Origin: Kappaphycus alvarezii
Lineage: Eukaryota; Rhodophyta; Florideophyceae; Gigartinales; Solieriaceae
NCBI GenBank assembly: GCA_002205965.3
Contig: NADL03000695.1
Location: 1-64,000 of the forward strand
Reading direction: 5' to 3'
Length of the DNA: 64,000 nucleotides
The notes under the pieces are model-generated. The model did not search any database and was not told the origin of the DNA. It was given only the letters and a program-made list of their open reading frames with translations. A program made the position numbers and the translations under genes. Shown in pieces: positions 45,390 to 57,506 of this stretch. Numbering within the stretch: the stretch's first letter is position 1; each line of letters starts with the position of its first letter.

Positions 45390-46019
45390 TCCCTTTTAAC
45401 GATCATAGAGTCTGATTAGTGGTTACTTTACGAGAATTATTTTGGACCAAGCCTCTCGATATCATAGTATAGTTTTTATGGGATTCTTGCTGAGTAACTC
45501 ATTGAAAACAAGTTTTTATTCTATATCCCCTCGATAATCCAAATGCATAGGAGATGAAGATGACGACTGTTCATTGGATCCTGTCGCAGGTATTGGAATC
45601 CATCTCAAAGTGAAAAACAATAATAGAAAATGAAGTAATTCTGAGCACACCAACACATCTTACCAGGGTCGCTGTCGGGTCTGTAAGGTCAGTAAGTCGA
45701 AATTGGTTTGTTCTGCTGGCTATGGCAATGGCTTTGATGATATTTTTATCTATCACGAGAGCACAAATTTTATTTTGTCATGGATTGTTTGCCCACAAAG
45801 CACCACATGGGCCTTAACTAGGATTTTAAAGGTGAAGCTAATTAGAGTGACTCTCTGCAAATTAGTTTGAGCTCTATTTATACACACCCTACTATTTTCA
45901 CTTGCGTTATATGAGTTAGCTGCTGTATATAGCGTGTTGGATTATCTCCTAATGAGATGTCACCGTATTCTGTCTCACGTTCAAGTGGATACCTAATGGA
46001 GAACTGAGACAGCAGCTTT
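45390..46019. other. AT-rich, no supported gene
   Basis: Nothing recognisable. It may contain the 3' end of the piggyBac-like element. Confidence 0.5.
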
Positions 46020-46145
46020 TTCACAACCACTCGAGTTCCCAACGACATTTTCGGTCCTCTGGTGGAGACCCAGTAAAAACTGAACCCACAACCTCTGGGT
46101 CAGCAATCTAAGATTCGCACCATACGCCACAGTCCCAGTAATGGA
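46020..46145 (-). repeat. Possible tRNA-derived (SINE-like) segment
   Basis: On the minus strand, TGGCGTATGG (a good pol III box A) is followed about 44 nt later by GGTTCAGTTTT (a partial box B), the spacing found in tRNA genes. A proper anticodon stem does not form, so this is not an intact tRNA. Confidence 0.3.
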
Positions 46146-48705
46146 TGGGAGTTGTCATGTATTATTTCAAGTTGGATTCTACAGCATCTTGTAGATGAGG
46201 ATCGAAACTGGGGGATGGATATCTACTGCAATTACTACTTTACAGACTAACTTTTTTAGCACAAAATAAAAAAATTGTTCTCATGAGGGCAACGCTATTA
46301 CGGATTGACACTAGTTACGCCGCAACCAGTAATGAAAAACACTCAATTATAGCTCCTGAAATTTGCTTTGATACGATTTGATGCCTTTTTTAAAGTTCGA
46401 ACAACTTTAGTTGAACTCTAAACAAAATCATAAAGATCAATCTCTTTTGAAGCTGGTATTGTGCAAACGTCTTCTACAAGTGCTTTGGGAAGCCTCACCA
46501 TACCGGGTTTATGATACGTGAGCCTAAGTGTGAAGTATCCGCTCGCGGATGCTTCAACAGTGGCGTCGAATCACTTACGCTTAGCGCCAATTCCGTCTTT
46601 TTTGAGCTCTTCTCATCCCAATATTTTAGATGAGCTATGATAATTTTTCGTATTGTTTCGAAGAGTAGATGTTACGTAATCGAGACTAAACTTTTGCTGC
46701 TAATTTTCTGAAGCAATATAAAAAATGCAAAGTTGCGAGGAATCCGTCCTGCGTCTTTTCTCGTATTGGCGTGATAAAAAACATGTTATCCATAGCACTT
46801 CTTAGACCCAAGTTTTTCAGACCTCCACAACACAAAAATTGACATTGATTCATGTTTGGCGTCCTCAAACGTCTGTATTTTGCTCAAGATTGACTAATCT
46901 GCTCTATTTCTTTCACTGGGCTACAGAAGAAGGGGGTAGAAGAATTTTTTTTATGTTCTTCTTTTTGTTGATATTCACCAGAATCTATAATAGATATGGA
47001 GTGTTGAGGAGGTTGACGGTAAGGCAGTGGATGGATAAGATATAATGGTTTTGTGGCTAGCCCTATATAACTGTTTTGCTTTCGAAACTCTGTACAATTT
47101 TCAGTGGACTTCAAAAAATCCTTTCTAATTTCCCTCAAATGCCTTGGAGTTATATCAATTGATAAATAATCGTCCTAGGACCAGATATATACAAATCAAT
47201 TCAATAAAACTTCGATCTCAGAGATCACTAGATTATCGCGAAAAATGACCCTAGACATAAATAGTCTATTCACCAAAATCAATTGTAAAAGTTGATCATT
47301 ATGCTAAATGATGCCAATATGTTTTTCTCATTGTTTTTAATTAATTAGTGATGACACCATGAACTGGTGTGCCTACTGTACGGTGCCATTGTGTCAAAGA
47401 AGCATTGCGCCGCACAGTGACGGATTGCCGCACAGTGACGGATTTAATGATGGGTTTAAATTATAAAAAGTCCATTGAAAATTATTCATGTACATCAGTG
47501 GTATGGAAAAATAACTTAGGCTGATCTGAATGTGAATTTTTGAAATAGCATTTATTTGTGTATTTCCTTTGTGAGAAATTTTGATGTTGATAAACAGCGT
47601 TATTTGATGTTCAAGCTGAATCGTGATATTACCTATATTTTAAACAAGAAAGGGGATCTTAGGATCTACTTCAAAATGGGATCATCATTATCCACTGAGA
47701 AATATATGTTTTGCAAATGAAGAACCAAACACGTGTAATCATGCCATTTTTAATTAATTTTTCGACCTTGATCTTAGTTTGTCGGTTTTTAACACCGGTC
47801 AAACTCCGTCGATTCAGTACGTAGCTACGAGGTCGGATCAGCGGATAAAAACATTTGATGTTGAATCAACGTGATCTGTAAATTTCAACATCGGTTGGGT
47901 TTAATCTGTTAATTTCATCTCGGTTAAATAGGACCAGTAGATGAAAATAGTTGGAGTAGTCGATGTCGGACGATTCCGTATGGAATTTATGTAAAAGAGT
48001 TTGTTTCCTTATAATACTTGGAAAGTAAAATGCCCATAAAACCGCCTGACGGCGACATGGAAAGACAGAATATATCAGAGCGGACCTGCAGTCACAATTA
48101 TTCTATCACTTATTCCACGGTATTGACTTGGTTCTTGAAGAACTCAGTGATGTGCCATTAGGTTCGATTTGTCCCTTTTTTAACTTTTCGTGGCGACGAC
48201 TCGACATTAATTCCATATATATATCAACATTTTCTACTCTTATTTTCAAGGACTAATCTGAAGTTATTCTCTCTACGCGTCGAATTTTTTTCTCATAATG
48301 CTTCTCTCCACCTCTTGTTGTTCCTTTTGCGCGAAAAATTCCTAGTTCTTTGTACTTTATTTTTTTGATCTTTTGTGTGCAAAAATCTCTCTGTTTGACA
48401 GTTATTATTTTAGTATTCTCGGGTTAGATGAGAATCTTTGACTCTAAATTTCTTTCTGTATAATAAATATTTCTACACATAATTTTCGCCATAAGGTGTC
48501 GCTATAGAGGCTATTTACATTAGCTTAAAAGTCTGCAAGAATAATATCAGCCTATTTTATGATTCAACAGACCTGTCAATCTGAGTCCGAAGAAGCTATT
48601 TAATCCTCTCTGGTGGGCTAAAACTTATCTACAGTCCTGCAATAGCAGTAAATCTTCACTTTAAAACCCTTTGGCTGTATAATATGAATTAATTGCTTTC
48701 TTCCG
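46146..48705. other. AT-rich, no supported gene
   Basis: Only short frames are seen (for example 46686-46868 minus and 46839-47045 plus), without known motifs. An 18-nt tandem duplication lies at 47409-47444. Confidence 0.5.
47409..47444. repeat. 18-nt perfect tandem duplication
   Basis: gccgcacagtgacggatt occurs twice without a gap in otherwise AT-rich DNA. Confidence 0.95.
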
Positions 48706-48714
48706 GACAAGGAC

Positions 48715-48815
48715 AGTAATTTGGGGGTGAAATTCGAACCACAAACCTTTGATAAGCTTTCTAGGGTCCAAAAAGGTTGCTAAGCCTGCCCCTTTAGAAT
48801 TGGCTACTAGACCAA
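48715..48815 (-). repeat. Possible tRNA-Ser/Leu-derived (SINE-like) segment
   Basis: The minus strand has TGGTCTAGTAG (box A, nearly consensus) and GGTTCGAATTT (box B, near consensus) about 74 nt apart, with a long variable-arm-like insert. It resembles a Ser/Leu tRNA head, but stems are poor. SINE or tRNA pseudogene. Confidence 0.4.
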
Positions 48816-48941
48816 AAAATAGTCTTTCACTCCCACTAGTCGCCCTCGTCCTTTGACGTCTACTGTATCAATTTAGTCACCAGCAACAACTCTCATCGCA
48901 GATAGTTGGCGGTTCTCTTTTCTGTTGACACAAGTTTTATA

Positions 48942-49088
48942 ATGCCACCTAAACCTGCTACTTCTGCTGTCAAAAACAAATTCTCGCACACTAGATTGAA
49001 CTATAGTAAAGGTGGCGAAATATACTGTCAGCTTCCTGGGTTTCATTCCCTTTGGTCCAAACAGATTAAGAAAATGGTACTAAAATGA
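48942..49088 (+). CDS. Small ORF, possible element ORF start
   Basis: ATG at 48942 opens a 48-codon frame starting MPPKPATSAVKNKF and ending at 49088. The basic, Pro/Lys-rich start resembles openings of transposon ORFs, but nothing continues it. Low support. Confidence 0.2.
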   Translation: MPPKPATSAVKNKFSHTRLNYSKGGEIYCQLPGFHSLWSKQIKKMVLK

Positions 49089-51549
49089 ATAAAATAACTT
49101 GTAAATACAGAAATGTAAGAAAGGCCCTAACTGCACCAACCGATACCACTGGTAAAAGTATACACGTGTATGCATAACTCAAGTAATACAACAAAACATC
49201 AACCAGATATCACAAAATCATTTCAAGCAGGGATGCGAGGCAGGCAAAAAGTCCTAAATTTTTATTGCGATAGCCAATCAAATGACTCCCGTTTACACAA
49301 TATATTTGTATTTCACATGCGTTATGCCAATTAGAATTCATTCTCACTTATTTTTACAATTTATCCCGGTTCCATTATATATTTCCGTTGGCGGAAGCAG
49401 GTGCTACATAGATTTAAATTATGTACTTTTGACAAGTTCCGATGAAGTTATAGTAAGGTGCAGGTCAGAGCTCCCTAAAATGTATCAATATTAAACATAA
49501 GTTGTTGAAACTCATATCTTCACCGCAAAAATTTTAATTTAATGCAATTCCTTTACTGTGCCCGAGAATAAATGAGCGAGGAATAGTTTACTACTTGATT
49601 TCTTAAGGAAATGATCAAGTTACAACCTCAAAAGGATCCTAAAAGTTATATCATTGAGACAACACTCATCAAACACTTCACTATGGCTAAATCGCTAACG
49701 TCACTCTTACATAGTGACTTCCCGAAGACATTTTGTATGAGGCACTGGAAACGCAAATTAGACTCAGAATCGAGTCCTAAAAATAAAATTGACGAATGAA
49801 TCCCTATAAGCTCCTAGTAAGGTAGCAAAATAAACAATTTCAACTATTCTCTTTCCTTTAGAGATAATGAAATCCCCCTCATCCACTGCTCAAAGTTGGA
49901 AAAATGGGGAAGGTTTAAACCTAGATCAGAGTTTGGCGGCTTTATCGGTTGGAAGTCAGGCCTGCGCTTGATTCGCGGGTGCATTCCATGTTCCAAATAT
50001 ATTAGAGTATTTCGACGGTCAGATATTCGCAATGTATCCTGTTAATAGACTACTTGTATCTCTATTATTGACAGACAGACTGTCTCGATAATTCGGAATC
50101 AAATTCTTCCATGAATAATAAACGAGCGGGGCCCGGACGATTTAACTCATTGCTCGATATTGGACCAACGGTAGAGTCCTGCGCTGGTTCTTTTAACCAG
50201 AGCTGTAGACAAACTGACAGCTGATGAATCATGAAGCTTCGATGAGGAAAATACTATTAGATATGTACGCTAGAATAACTTTATGTCTCCATTTGGCCCT
50301 GGCGACCCTGAAGGTGAAGTTTCAACCACATAAGTTATTTTTTTCTATACTTGATACGGCTTCTCAACTGACAAAAAAGCTACACCATGACTTAGTCACC
50401 ACACAAGATTATTTTATCAGTTGAATTACCCAAGTCCTTATTTGTGGAGGATGGAGAACCAGCCGTTAAATGAAAGCTTCCCCAGTCCATAGAAACTTAG
50501 GGTAACACTGTGAACTCGCTAGAAGTGCAGGAATCTGAGCGGATATGAGGAGGTGGTGGATGTTTTAGATCATATGGTATAAAACGTTTTTAAACACTTG
50601 GCTACTGTGCAATTATTGCTGGGTAATGATGGCTGGTAATTATTGGTCATAGAATTCTAAGTACATACAATGTTTCTGTTTTAATTGCCGCTGACAAAAT
50701 CATTTTACACGATTTAAAATTTTATTCCTTTCCTGTGCATTGCAAGTCATGAAGTAATTAATGGCTTAACGCACTAATTATTACCCCACCAAAATATAAT
50801 TCAGAATTAAGACACGTCATAATAATTACTATGACTAATTTATTACATGATGCAGTAGAAATCAATGTCAGGATGTGGGTAAATAATGATTGTATTGTCA
50901 TTTATATTCTTTTTGATTTTAATATTCAGCATTCTACGCCTTTTGACTTTCGTGACACTAAATTTGTTAATTACCCACTACCCAGCCATCCGTTATGCCT
51001 CTCATATACCAAAAGTTTACAATATTTTAAATAATTACCTAAAATGACACTGTATTGTGCGTAAGTCTACAATGTCAAAATAAAGTTCAATAAAGCGCTG
51101 TCGGGCTCTGTTTCATGAGAACGTTTGAAATGTACCCACATTTACTTCTAGTACGTCTAACAATGAACTATCAGCACGCAAATTTGCAACCTTAGCCTTC
51201 AATGCAGCCAGAGACCCATTCAGCCCGGGCCCAGAAGTATCTCCATCCGTGCAAAATGCACCCAAACCCAGGTGCTCTTGGTTCGTCACGTATAATGGAA
51301 ACTAAAGCAATGACATTTTTTCTTTTGTGTAGCTTAAACATTAATACCGCAAAAATAAACAACACAAGCCAAATTCAAGTGTCTAATTTGAGTGAAAAGA
51401 GCGCTTCGGAACGAGGAACTGTAAATGTGCGGAGTAATTTAGGCAGCAATCGCAAGAGAACTGACATATATTTGTCATTCGATAAACGCAAGGGGGATCA
51501 GCAATTATTTCAAGCTTGACGAATTCCAGCTTTTAGAAAACGGTCACCC
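49089..51549. other. AT-rich, no supported gene
   Basis: Short frames only. A 105-codon plus frame at 51202-51519 just upstream of the hAT fragment might be its degraded N-terminus; no zinc finger was recognisable. Confidence 0.5.
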
Positions 51550-52218
51550 AGAAGTTCAACAAATCAAGTTCGGTTCAAAAGAAACTTGATCTTTTGTGCG
51601 CCGAAAGGATCGCTGTCAATCAAAGACCGATTGGTTTTGTTGAAGATTCGGGTGTTCCTGTAATTATTGATGAATTCGCTCCAAAGATGGACCGCGTCAG
51701 CCGACAGGGTGAAAGCTGTGTTCTTAAGAAACCTGAAGCAAAATTTGATATTTTAATGAAGAAACGTGAGAAAATGCTAATTCTAGCTAGAACCACCGCT
51801 GTTTGGACAACAGAAAATAATTATTCGTATTCATCTTTAAGAATTTCGTTCTTTCGCATTAAATGGAACTACCTTACGATATTTATATGTGGCGCAAGAC
51901 TGGTTGGCCGACATACTGGAGAGGAACTCCTAATGTGTATTCTATAGTATTGGTTGTCTAAAGAAAAAGCAGCTTTTATAAACATTAAAAGCGTCGCTAA
52001 TGCAAAGAATCAACTCGAACTTACATCGGAAGAGGAAGTCGTTTTTGCCTGAGATTGAAGAATATGTACCGTTGGAGTCTCAACACGAGAAAATCTTGAA
52101 GATTGAAAGTAGAGAGGATACTGCAGAGGTTGCTTCGACTAATGCGCATGAAAGGGATGCAATAAAGGTAAAGGCAACTGAGTCAAATCTTTGTGCCAGT
52201 GAGGTTTTATTCGGTTAG
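51550..52218 (+). mobile_element. hAT transposase fragment
   Basis: The frame 51594-51947 carries PIGFVEDSGVPVIIDEFAP, the conserved 'F..... F..l...l.P.' entry of hAT transposases. It continues with TTAVWTTENNYSY (the TxDxWT region, catalytic Asp apparently lost) and GARLVGRHTGEELL (the R/GHTGE motif). A short next frame at 52000-52218 may continue it. No C-terminal dimerisation domain was found. Inactive fragment; ends not located. Confidence 0.7.
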
Positions 52219-52538
52219 CAGGAATTAGGAACGGGTGCATAATGAGTTAATGAGGACTCTTGCGAAAGTTTATTTATTTGGTTATCGGCTAAATTTCATC
52301 TAGAACGCAACCTTACTGCAGATTTCAGCAAACTTATCTCTTGATGAACCTGAATCTTAAAGTACCATGACCAATCATATGATTTCTTTCTACGTTCTAG
52401 GTCTTCCTGGAACTAAACTGTACGAGCATCTCATTCTCCGGATTTCTCCTCGAAATCAGATTTCTCCACGAAAGTAATTTTCGACGGATAAATGGACAAG
52501 GTACTCATGAAAGTGCTTCAGACTATTAAAGTTTTGAA
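52219..52538. other. AT-rich, no supported gene
   Basis: Possibly further decayed hAT sequence; nothing assignable. Confidence 0.4.
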
Positions 52539-52647
52539 AAAATTACAGTTGCTGCACAATACCTGATTTCTGGTTCATCTTCCATAAATTACTCCAAAAT
52601 TACAGTTGCTGCACAATACCTGATTTATGGTTCATCTTCCATAATTT
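52539..52647. repeat. 52-nt tandem duplication
   Basis: Units 52539-52590 and 52596-52647 start aaaattacagttgctgcac and differ by one or two bases; 5 nt lie between them. Confidence 0.93.
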
Positions 52648-55155
52648 AAAAACATTGAGACCAATTTTGGATGTCAGGACTCAATAGGGATCTATTAATT
52701 TGATGCTTAAGAGTTTGTTGTGCTTGTAATCTTATTTAGGATATGCAGTCGCAAAGCTAACTCTAACAATGTGACCTGGAAAGGCTTCGGTCCAGATTAT
52801 AGACCTACCGCAAGGAATAATCTATCCCTAAGAGAAATTGTTGAGCTATTTAAGGAATAACAGCTTTATTTAGCTCTTAATAACGTCCGGCTATGCATTT
52901 GAAGGACATATGCTAGGCAGGAATTTTGAGAATTCTGAAGAAGAAGAAAGGGAAAAAACTTAATGGATTCTGAGATGCCTAGATTGTCGGATGATTCATC
53001 TGAATTTATCCTGAGCCGGCGTAACAAGAATAACATTAAGTGCCCAATTGCAGAGCATTGTGCTTATCTTGTAGCACTTCCGACCCCTAGATACTTAAAG
53101 ATGAAGCACAAGATCTATTTGGGTGGAGTCAAGGCTTAATCCTTATCTGACACAGCTGCTGTCGAGACTGTATCAAAATGTCGAAAATACGTTTCCATCT
53201 TAATTTCTTCAGGGGCTGATGCTTTAAGTGAAACAAAGTCTGGCCCCTCAAAGAAACTGTTCTGTCAAGTTTTGTGTCTGATGATGACAATGGGTTAAAC
53301 TTTACAAGTTTATGGCAAAATCCGAGTAAATAAAACTTTTTTCCTTTTTGCTTGTGGAAGAAGTATGAAAGGATATTCCAAATCTTATCTTGAGTAGCGC
53401 GTGCGATATTAGTCAAAAATCTTCTTCGACGTCATGTGAAAAATTATTTATCGTTGCTGAGTCTATGTGATCGAAAAAGGTTCAATATACCAGCTATACC
53501 TCAATGTCTTTTGAAAGTTGGAGACTATCAAGAGAGATGCAAACATTTTCCCAATGAATTGAATAAGAGCTTCATATTAAATATTTCATACTTCTATTGA
53601 TTTCAAATTCTTTTACTGTACTTGATACCTGAGGATACCCTGTTGGTAATCAAAGAATTAGCTAAACATTTTCGCAAAAAATGATTTGATGTCCAAGAAT
53701 CCATTGTTAATTTCTATTTCAAGCTTTAATCAAATGTATGGATAGTTATATCTTATAAAAGTATTTATCCTTCCCTTATCATGTACGTGAGACTCCGGAT
53801 GAAACCCGTCACCTCTCGGATCGTATGTAGTTCACTGAGGACTTTTATGTTGTATATCGCTCACTAAACTTATTCAAACCCAGTTTGAAGGTACAAATAG
53901 CTCAAAAAATTTAGCTGCTCTTCTGGAGACATATCAATATGAGTATCATTCCAATCTCCGGGGTTTCCTAGTTTTAATATAGATGGGAACTTCCTTGTAC
54001 TACGTTGTCCTAGTAATATGATAATAATCAGAGATTATAATTACCACTCCACATAAGTTGCTGTGAAAATGAATATAAATATCCGGAGTCCAAGGGCTTA
54101 GAGCTAACCTCTCGACCACTAGTCTGCTGTTAGATTGAAGAATGTAAATGATTGCAGAGAATCGCAACATTTTTGAAAATATGGTTACCTCGTAGCTCGT
54201 AAAATTTTCAGATCCTTAGCGTACACTCGTCAAACTACAGCTAAAAAGGATCACCTATATGTCTATTCTGTTTGCTTATTGTCCGGAGTGCTTTGTTAAG
54301 GGGCTTTGAAAAAATTGAGATAGTTATGTTTTTGCTGGTTTTTAACCAGGATTGAGAGGGGTATGTGTAAAATACTAGTACCAAAAACAGGGAACATGAG
54401 TTGTATAAAAAACAAAAAAAGCGGGCAGAACATTGGTACAGGCGAAAGGAAAAGTAGAAGCTCAAGTACGTAAATTTAGCAACAGGAAATTAGAAAAATT
54501 GGGCATGAACAAGTCAAAATTATCACGTGCCTGGGCCAATTTAAGAAATGCAAACCGGGAAAGTTAAATGCATTATTTTCTCGTTAAATTTATAGACAAT
54601 TTCAATACTTGAATATTTACTCAAACATTTTCATATGCCTTCGATTTCTTTTGTTAATTGATGTGATAGCGGTAATTTTTGGTAAAAATACAATACATGC
54701 ACAATTTGAGTTGCCTAGGAGCTTGTAGAACCTGCACAAAAGTGCTTATCCCTTTAAATACGTTTGAATTCCATGTGCTTTAGGCAATGTCCAAAATGTT
54801 CGGTGATATCTTCAGTTTACTCGTCGTTTGTCGTTCATTTTCTTGGGCGAGTTGCGGATTTTCAGACCTTGTTGTTTCACAGTCTGTAGATTCGTTTGAC
54901 ATTTTTTCGTGTTTTTATTTCTGTTGAGAGTGCCTATTTGCGTCGACGGAACCTTCGTGTTCTAGATGCGTTGGAAACGATGATACCAGTGGCGAAAGCG
55001 ACCACAACAGCTCTTTGCGTTAACTCTAAATATCACGAAAGAGGATTAATCACTTGTGACTGCTAGAATGATACATTTGTGGATTTTCATTTGCCTGGTA
55101 CATTTGTGTTAAATTTGACGGTAAAAGTCCGGGCATCCAAAAAGTCAATTTTAAT
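52648..55155. other. AT-rich, no supported gene
   Basis: Short frames only. A minus-strand TGGTCGAGAGG (box A-like) segment at about 54082-54120 is tRNA-Ser/Leu-like, but no good box B follows. Confidence 0.5.
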
Positions 55156-56520
55156 GTACTGTAATACAATTACAGTACCACAACGAAAATTTTGTGGGAA
55201 CAAGTACATGTGCCATGTGCATGTACTTGTTCATGTACTTATTTATGTACCGGTTTAGTGATACGTACTGTATCTCCCAACCCTTGTTCTAACCCGTTTC
55301 GAGAATACTATATTTTACGGTACCGTTTCATCTACAGTACTGTATAGTACTGAAGTGTACTGAATTTTTGAGTGACGTACAGTGCAGTGCATAAAGAAAT
55401 GCTTTACTGTTGCAACTTCAATTTGAAGCTGCAACTGTGGTTTCGCCCCGTAGAAGAGCTGAGGCGAGAGCCGAATCTCGACCAATTGGTTTTTGTTATA
55501 CTGAGCACAATAATGGAGGGGAAGGAGGCGCACAATTTTTGCTGTTGTTTGTCGTTTTGCTCGTTGATGTTGTTGTTGGTGGTGATGGTGTGCGGGATGC
55601 AACACTATCACTCTCTTTATACTGTAGATTCCCCTCCCTGAGGTGCCCAAGTGAGGAGTATACAGCAGACTAGTTGACAAAATGCAGTACAGTTGCAATG
55701 CCTAACTGATAGGATAAAGCACAGTACATTAATCAAAAATATACCAATTCTAGTCATCACACGTAATGAATTTGTACTACTGTCAGTTGGCATTGTCCGC
55801 CTGACAAAACCTTCTAATTCTAACTGCAACGCGAGGATCAGGACTGTTTTACAGTACTGCAATTCACTGATGCCTCACAGGCCATGGTGGGCCCGGTTGG
55901 CGGTAGTTTATATAGATTTTCAGATTGTACTGTTATGCAACTGATTTTGTATTTCTGTAAGTCTGAATTATCTACCGACCCTGTCGCGTACACTGAGCAA
56001 GTACCACTTGCAAGCCTAACAGAACTATACAGTACGTACTATACAGTACAGTACAGTACTTTACTGTAAGGAAATATGAACTGCACAGTACTATACAATT
56101 CACGATTTCATGCTGCACCTTGGGGCTCCCCCTTGCTCTGTACGGTGCAGTAGTGAACAAAAAGATAAACAATGAGAAAAATGAACATCAATTCGGTACC
56201 CCAAGTCTTCCAGACATTAGAATAACCCAAAAATTTCCCTGTACTGTAGTAGTAGACAGCATTTTGACGATTCCAAATTTAGGGTTGGAATTCCCGGCGT
56301 CGGTTAAACGATAAAAATAATTTCATTGTTTATTTTCCTCAATGCGCGCGCGGAGTCCTCCAAAATCTCCAGCTGCTGTTCGTTATAAACTGAAAAGCAA
56401 CCAGAGTCGTCCTAAATCTCCGAGATTACGCGCTAGCTACCCTTTCCACTTCTCCGGCCCTGTTCTTTTCCAACCGCTTCGAATCCAACGCTCTCCTACC
56501 CCTTACAGTACTGCTTACTG
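55156..56520. repeat. Block rich in GTACAGTAC/TACTGTAC motifs
   Basis: Many dispersed gtactg/cagtac units occur (for example 55333-55361, 56031-56060, 56081-56095, 56505-56515), as in the UBE2H-ATR spacer at 3032-3463. Base composition is less AT-rich than the surroundings. It may be host intergenic or promoter DNA rather than element sequence. Confidence 0.65.
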
Positions 56521-56641
56521 CCGGAGTATCCTCACTACCTCTACAACTCACGAAATAGAGCCGGATGCTAGCCGTCTCCTTACCTCTTTCCCCGTACTGG
56601 TCCATAACAAGTACCTATCTATTGCAAAGAAGAATAAATAG
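56342..56641 (+). CDS. Hypothetical basic Pro/Ser-rich ORF
   Basis: A 99-codon frame directly after the GTACAGTAC-rich block, starting MRARSPPKSPAAVRYK. The position after a motif block mirrors ATR in the left half, which is the only reason to suspect a host gene or gene remnant. No domain is recognised, and an overlapping frame to 56783 is equally open. Low support. Confidence 0.25.
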   Translation: MRARSPPKSPAAVRYKLKSNQSRPKSPRLRASYPFHFSGPVLFQPLRIQRSPTPYSTAYCRSILTTSTTHEIEPDASRLLTSFPVLVHNKYLSIAKKNK

Positions 56642-56799
56642 ACACTGTAAGCTTAGAGATATTGCCGACGTCTGTTCCGAAAGCCCAATTCATAGACGAC
56701 CTCCTCCTGCGCATCGCAGAAGAATTGCATACATACATCTGTTGAAGTCATCAGAACAAGAATTTATAGACGCATTAGTTTAACGATCTGGTCTTCTCT

Positions 56800-56940
56800 G
56801 GCGAACGCTATCGTGTCCCGTACACCTGTGCACGTGACCGACCTGGACCACCCGGATAGCACTGAGCTAGCAAAATAGTCGGTTCCAGCACGAGACCCCG
56901 ATACAAATGAACCAAAGTATTATTATTATGACACTCTGCT
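56800..56940 (+). repeat. Possible SINE-like segment
   Basis: A box B-like GGTTCCAGCAC is preceded by a GACCACCCGGATAGC segment and followed by a short (tta)n run near 56920-56932. The segment is GC-rich compared with its flanks. Weak evidence. Confidence 0.25.
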
Positions 56941-57014
56941 TAGATCCGCTATGAGTTTGGCCATCCTTGGCCATCAGTGTTCATATTGTCATCCCAAAAA
57001 CACCTTGCCATAAT

Positions 57015-57052
57015 CACTGCCCTAGCTTCAGAGCACTGCCCTAGCTTCAGAG
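57015..57052. repeat. 19-nt perfect tandem duplication
   Basis: cactgccctagcttcagag occurs twice in direct succession. Confidence 0.95.
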
Positions 57053-57506
57053 ATAAAGCCTTAATGAGTACCAAATTTCATGTAATTTAAGGCCGTGAAA
57101 GGAAATAAATGATCATGTTCTACAAAAAACAGTTATTTTCTAGATGGGCAAGTTTTTGGATTAAGTTTAATTTCCTCGACAAAGTTATAACCAAAAACAT
57201 TTTCAATAGCGCTGTGTCGACAAAAGGGCGGAATAGCAAGACCATGCATGTCATTATAATTCAAGTCGTTCAGTTTGAGATATTTTTTTTTGCAATCTGC
57301 AGAATTGACCAAATAAATCTATCGATAGTGGGTCGCGGTAATAGTTTAGTTGGCGGGGAAAAGGGCAGAAATTTGCGTCCACGCAAAAAGTATCGGTTCG
57401 GAAGGAAATATAGACAGATCTAACCCTGAGTTTTACAGTTGTTTACAGCTTTTTGAGGCTGCGTAAGTAGTACTGAAAAAAATGACCCCGAACACCGGTA
57501 AAGATT
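57053..57506. other. No supported gene
   Basis: A 104-codon plus frame (57109-57423) has no recognisable motif. The copia element to the right would be expected to continue here but does not. Confidence 0.45.

Noticed and set aside
46020-46145. Functional tRNA gene
   Set aside because: Box A is good, but no cloverleaf forms and box B is degraded.
55315-56172. Cluster of overlapping ORFs of 60-127 codons on both strands
   Set aside because: They arise from the GTACAGTAC-rich low-complexity block; no frame is consistent or motif-bearing.
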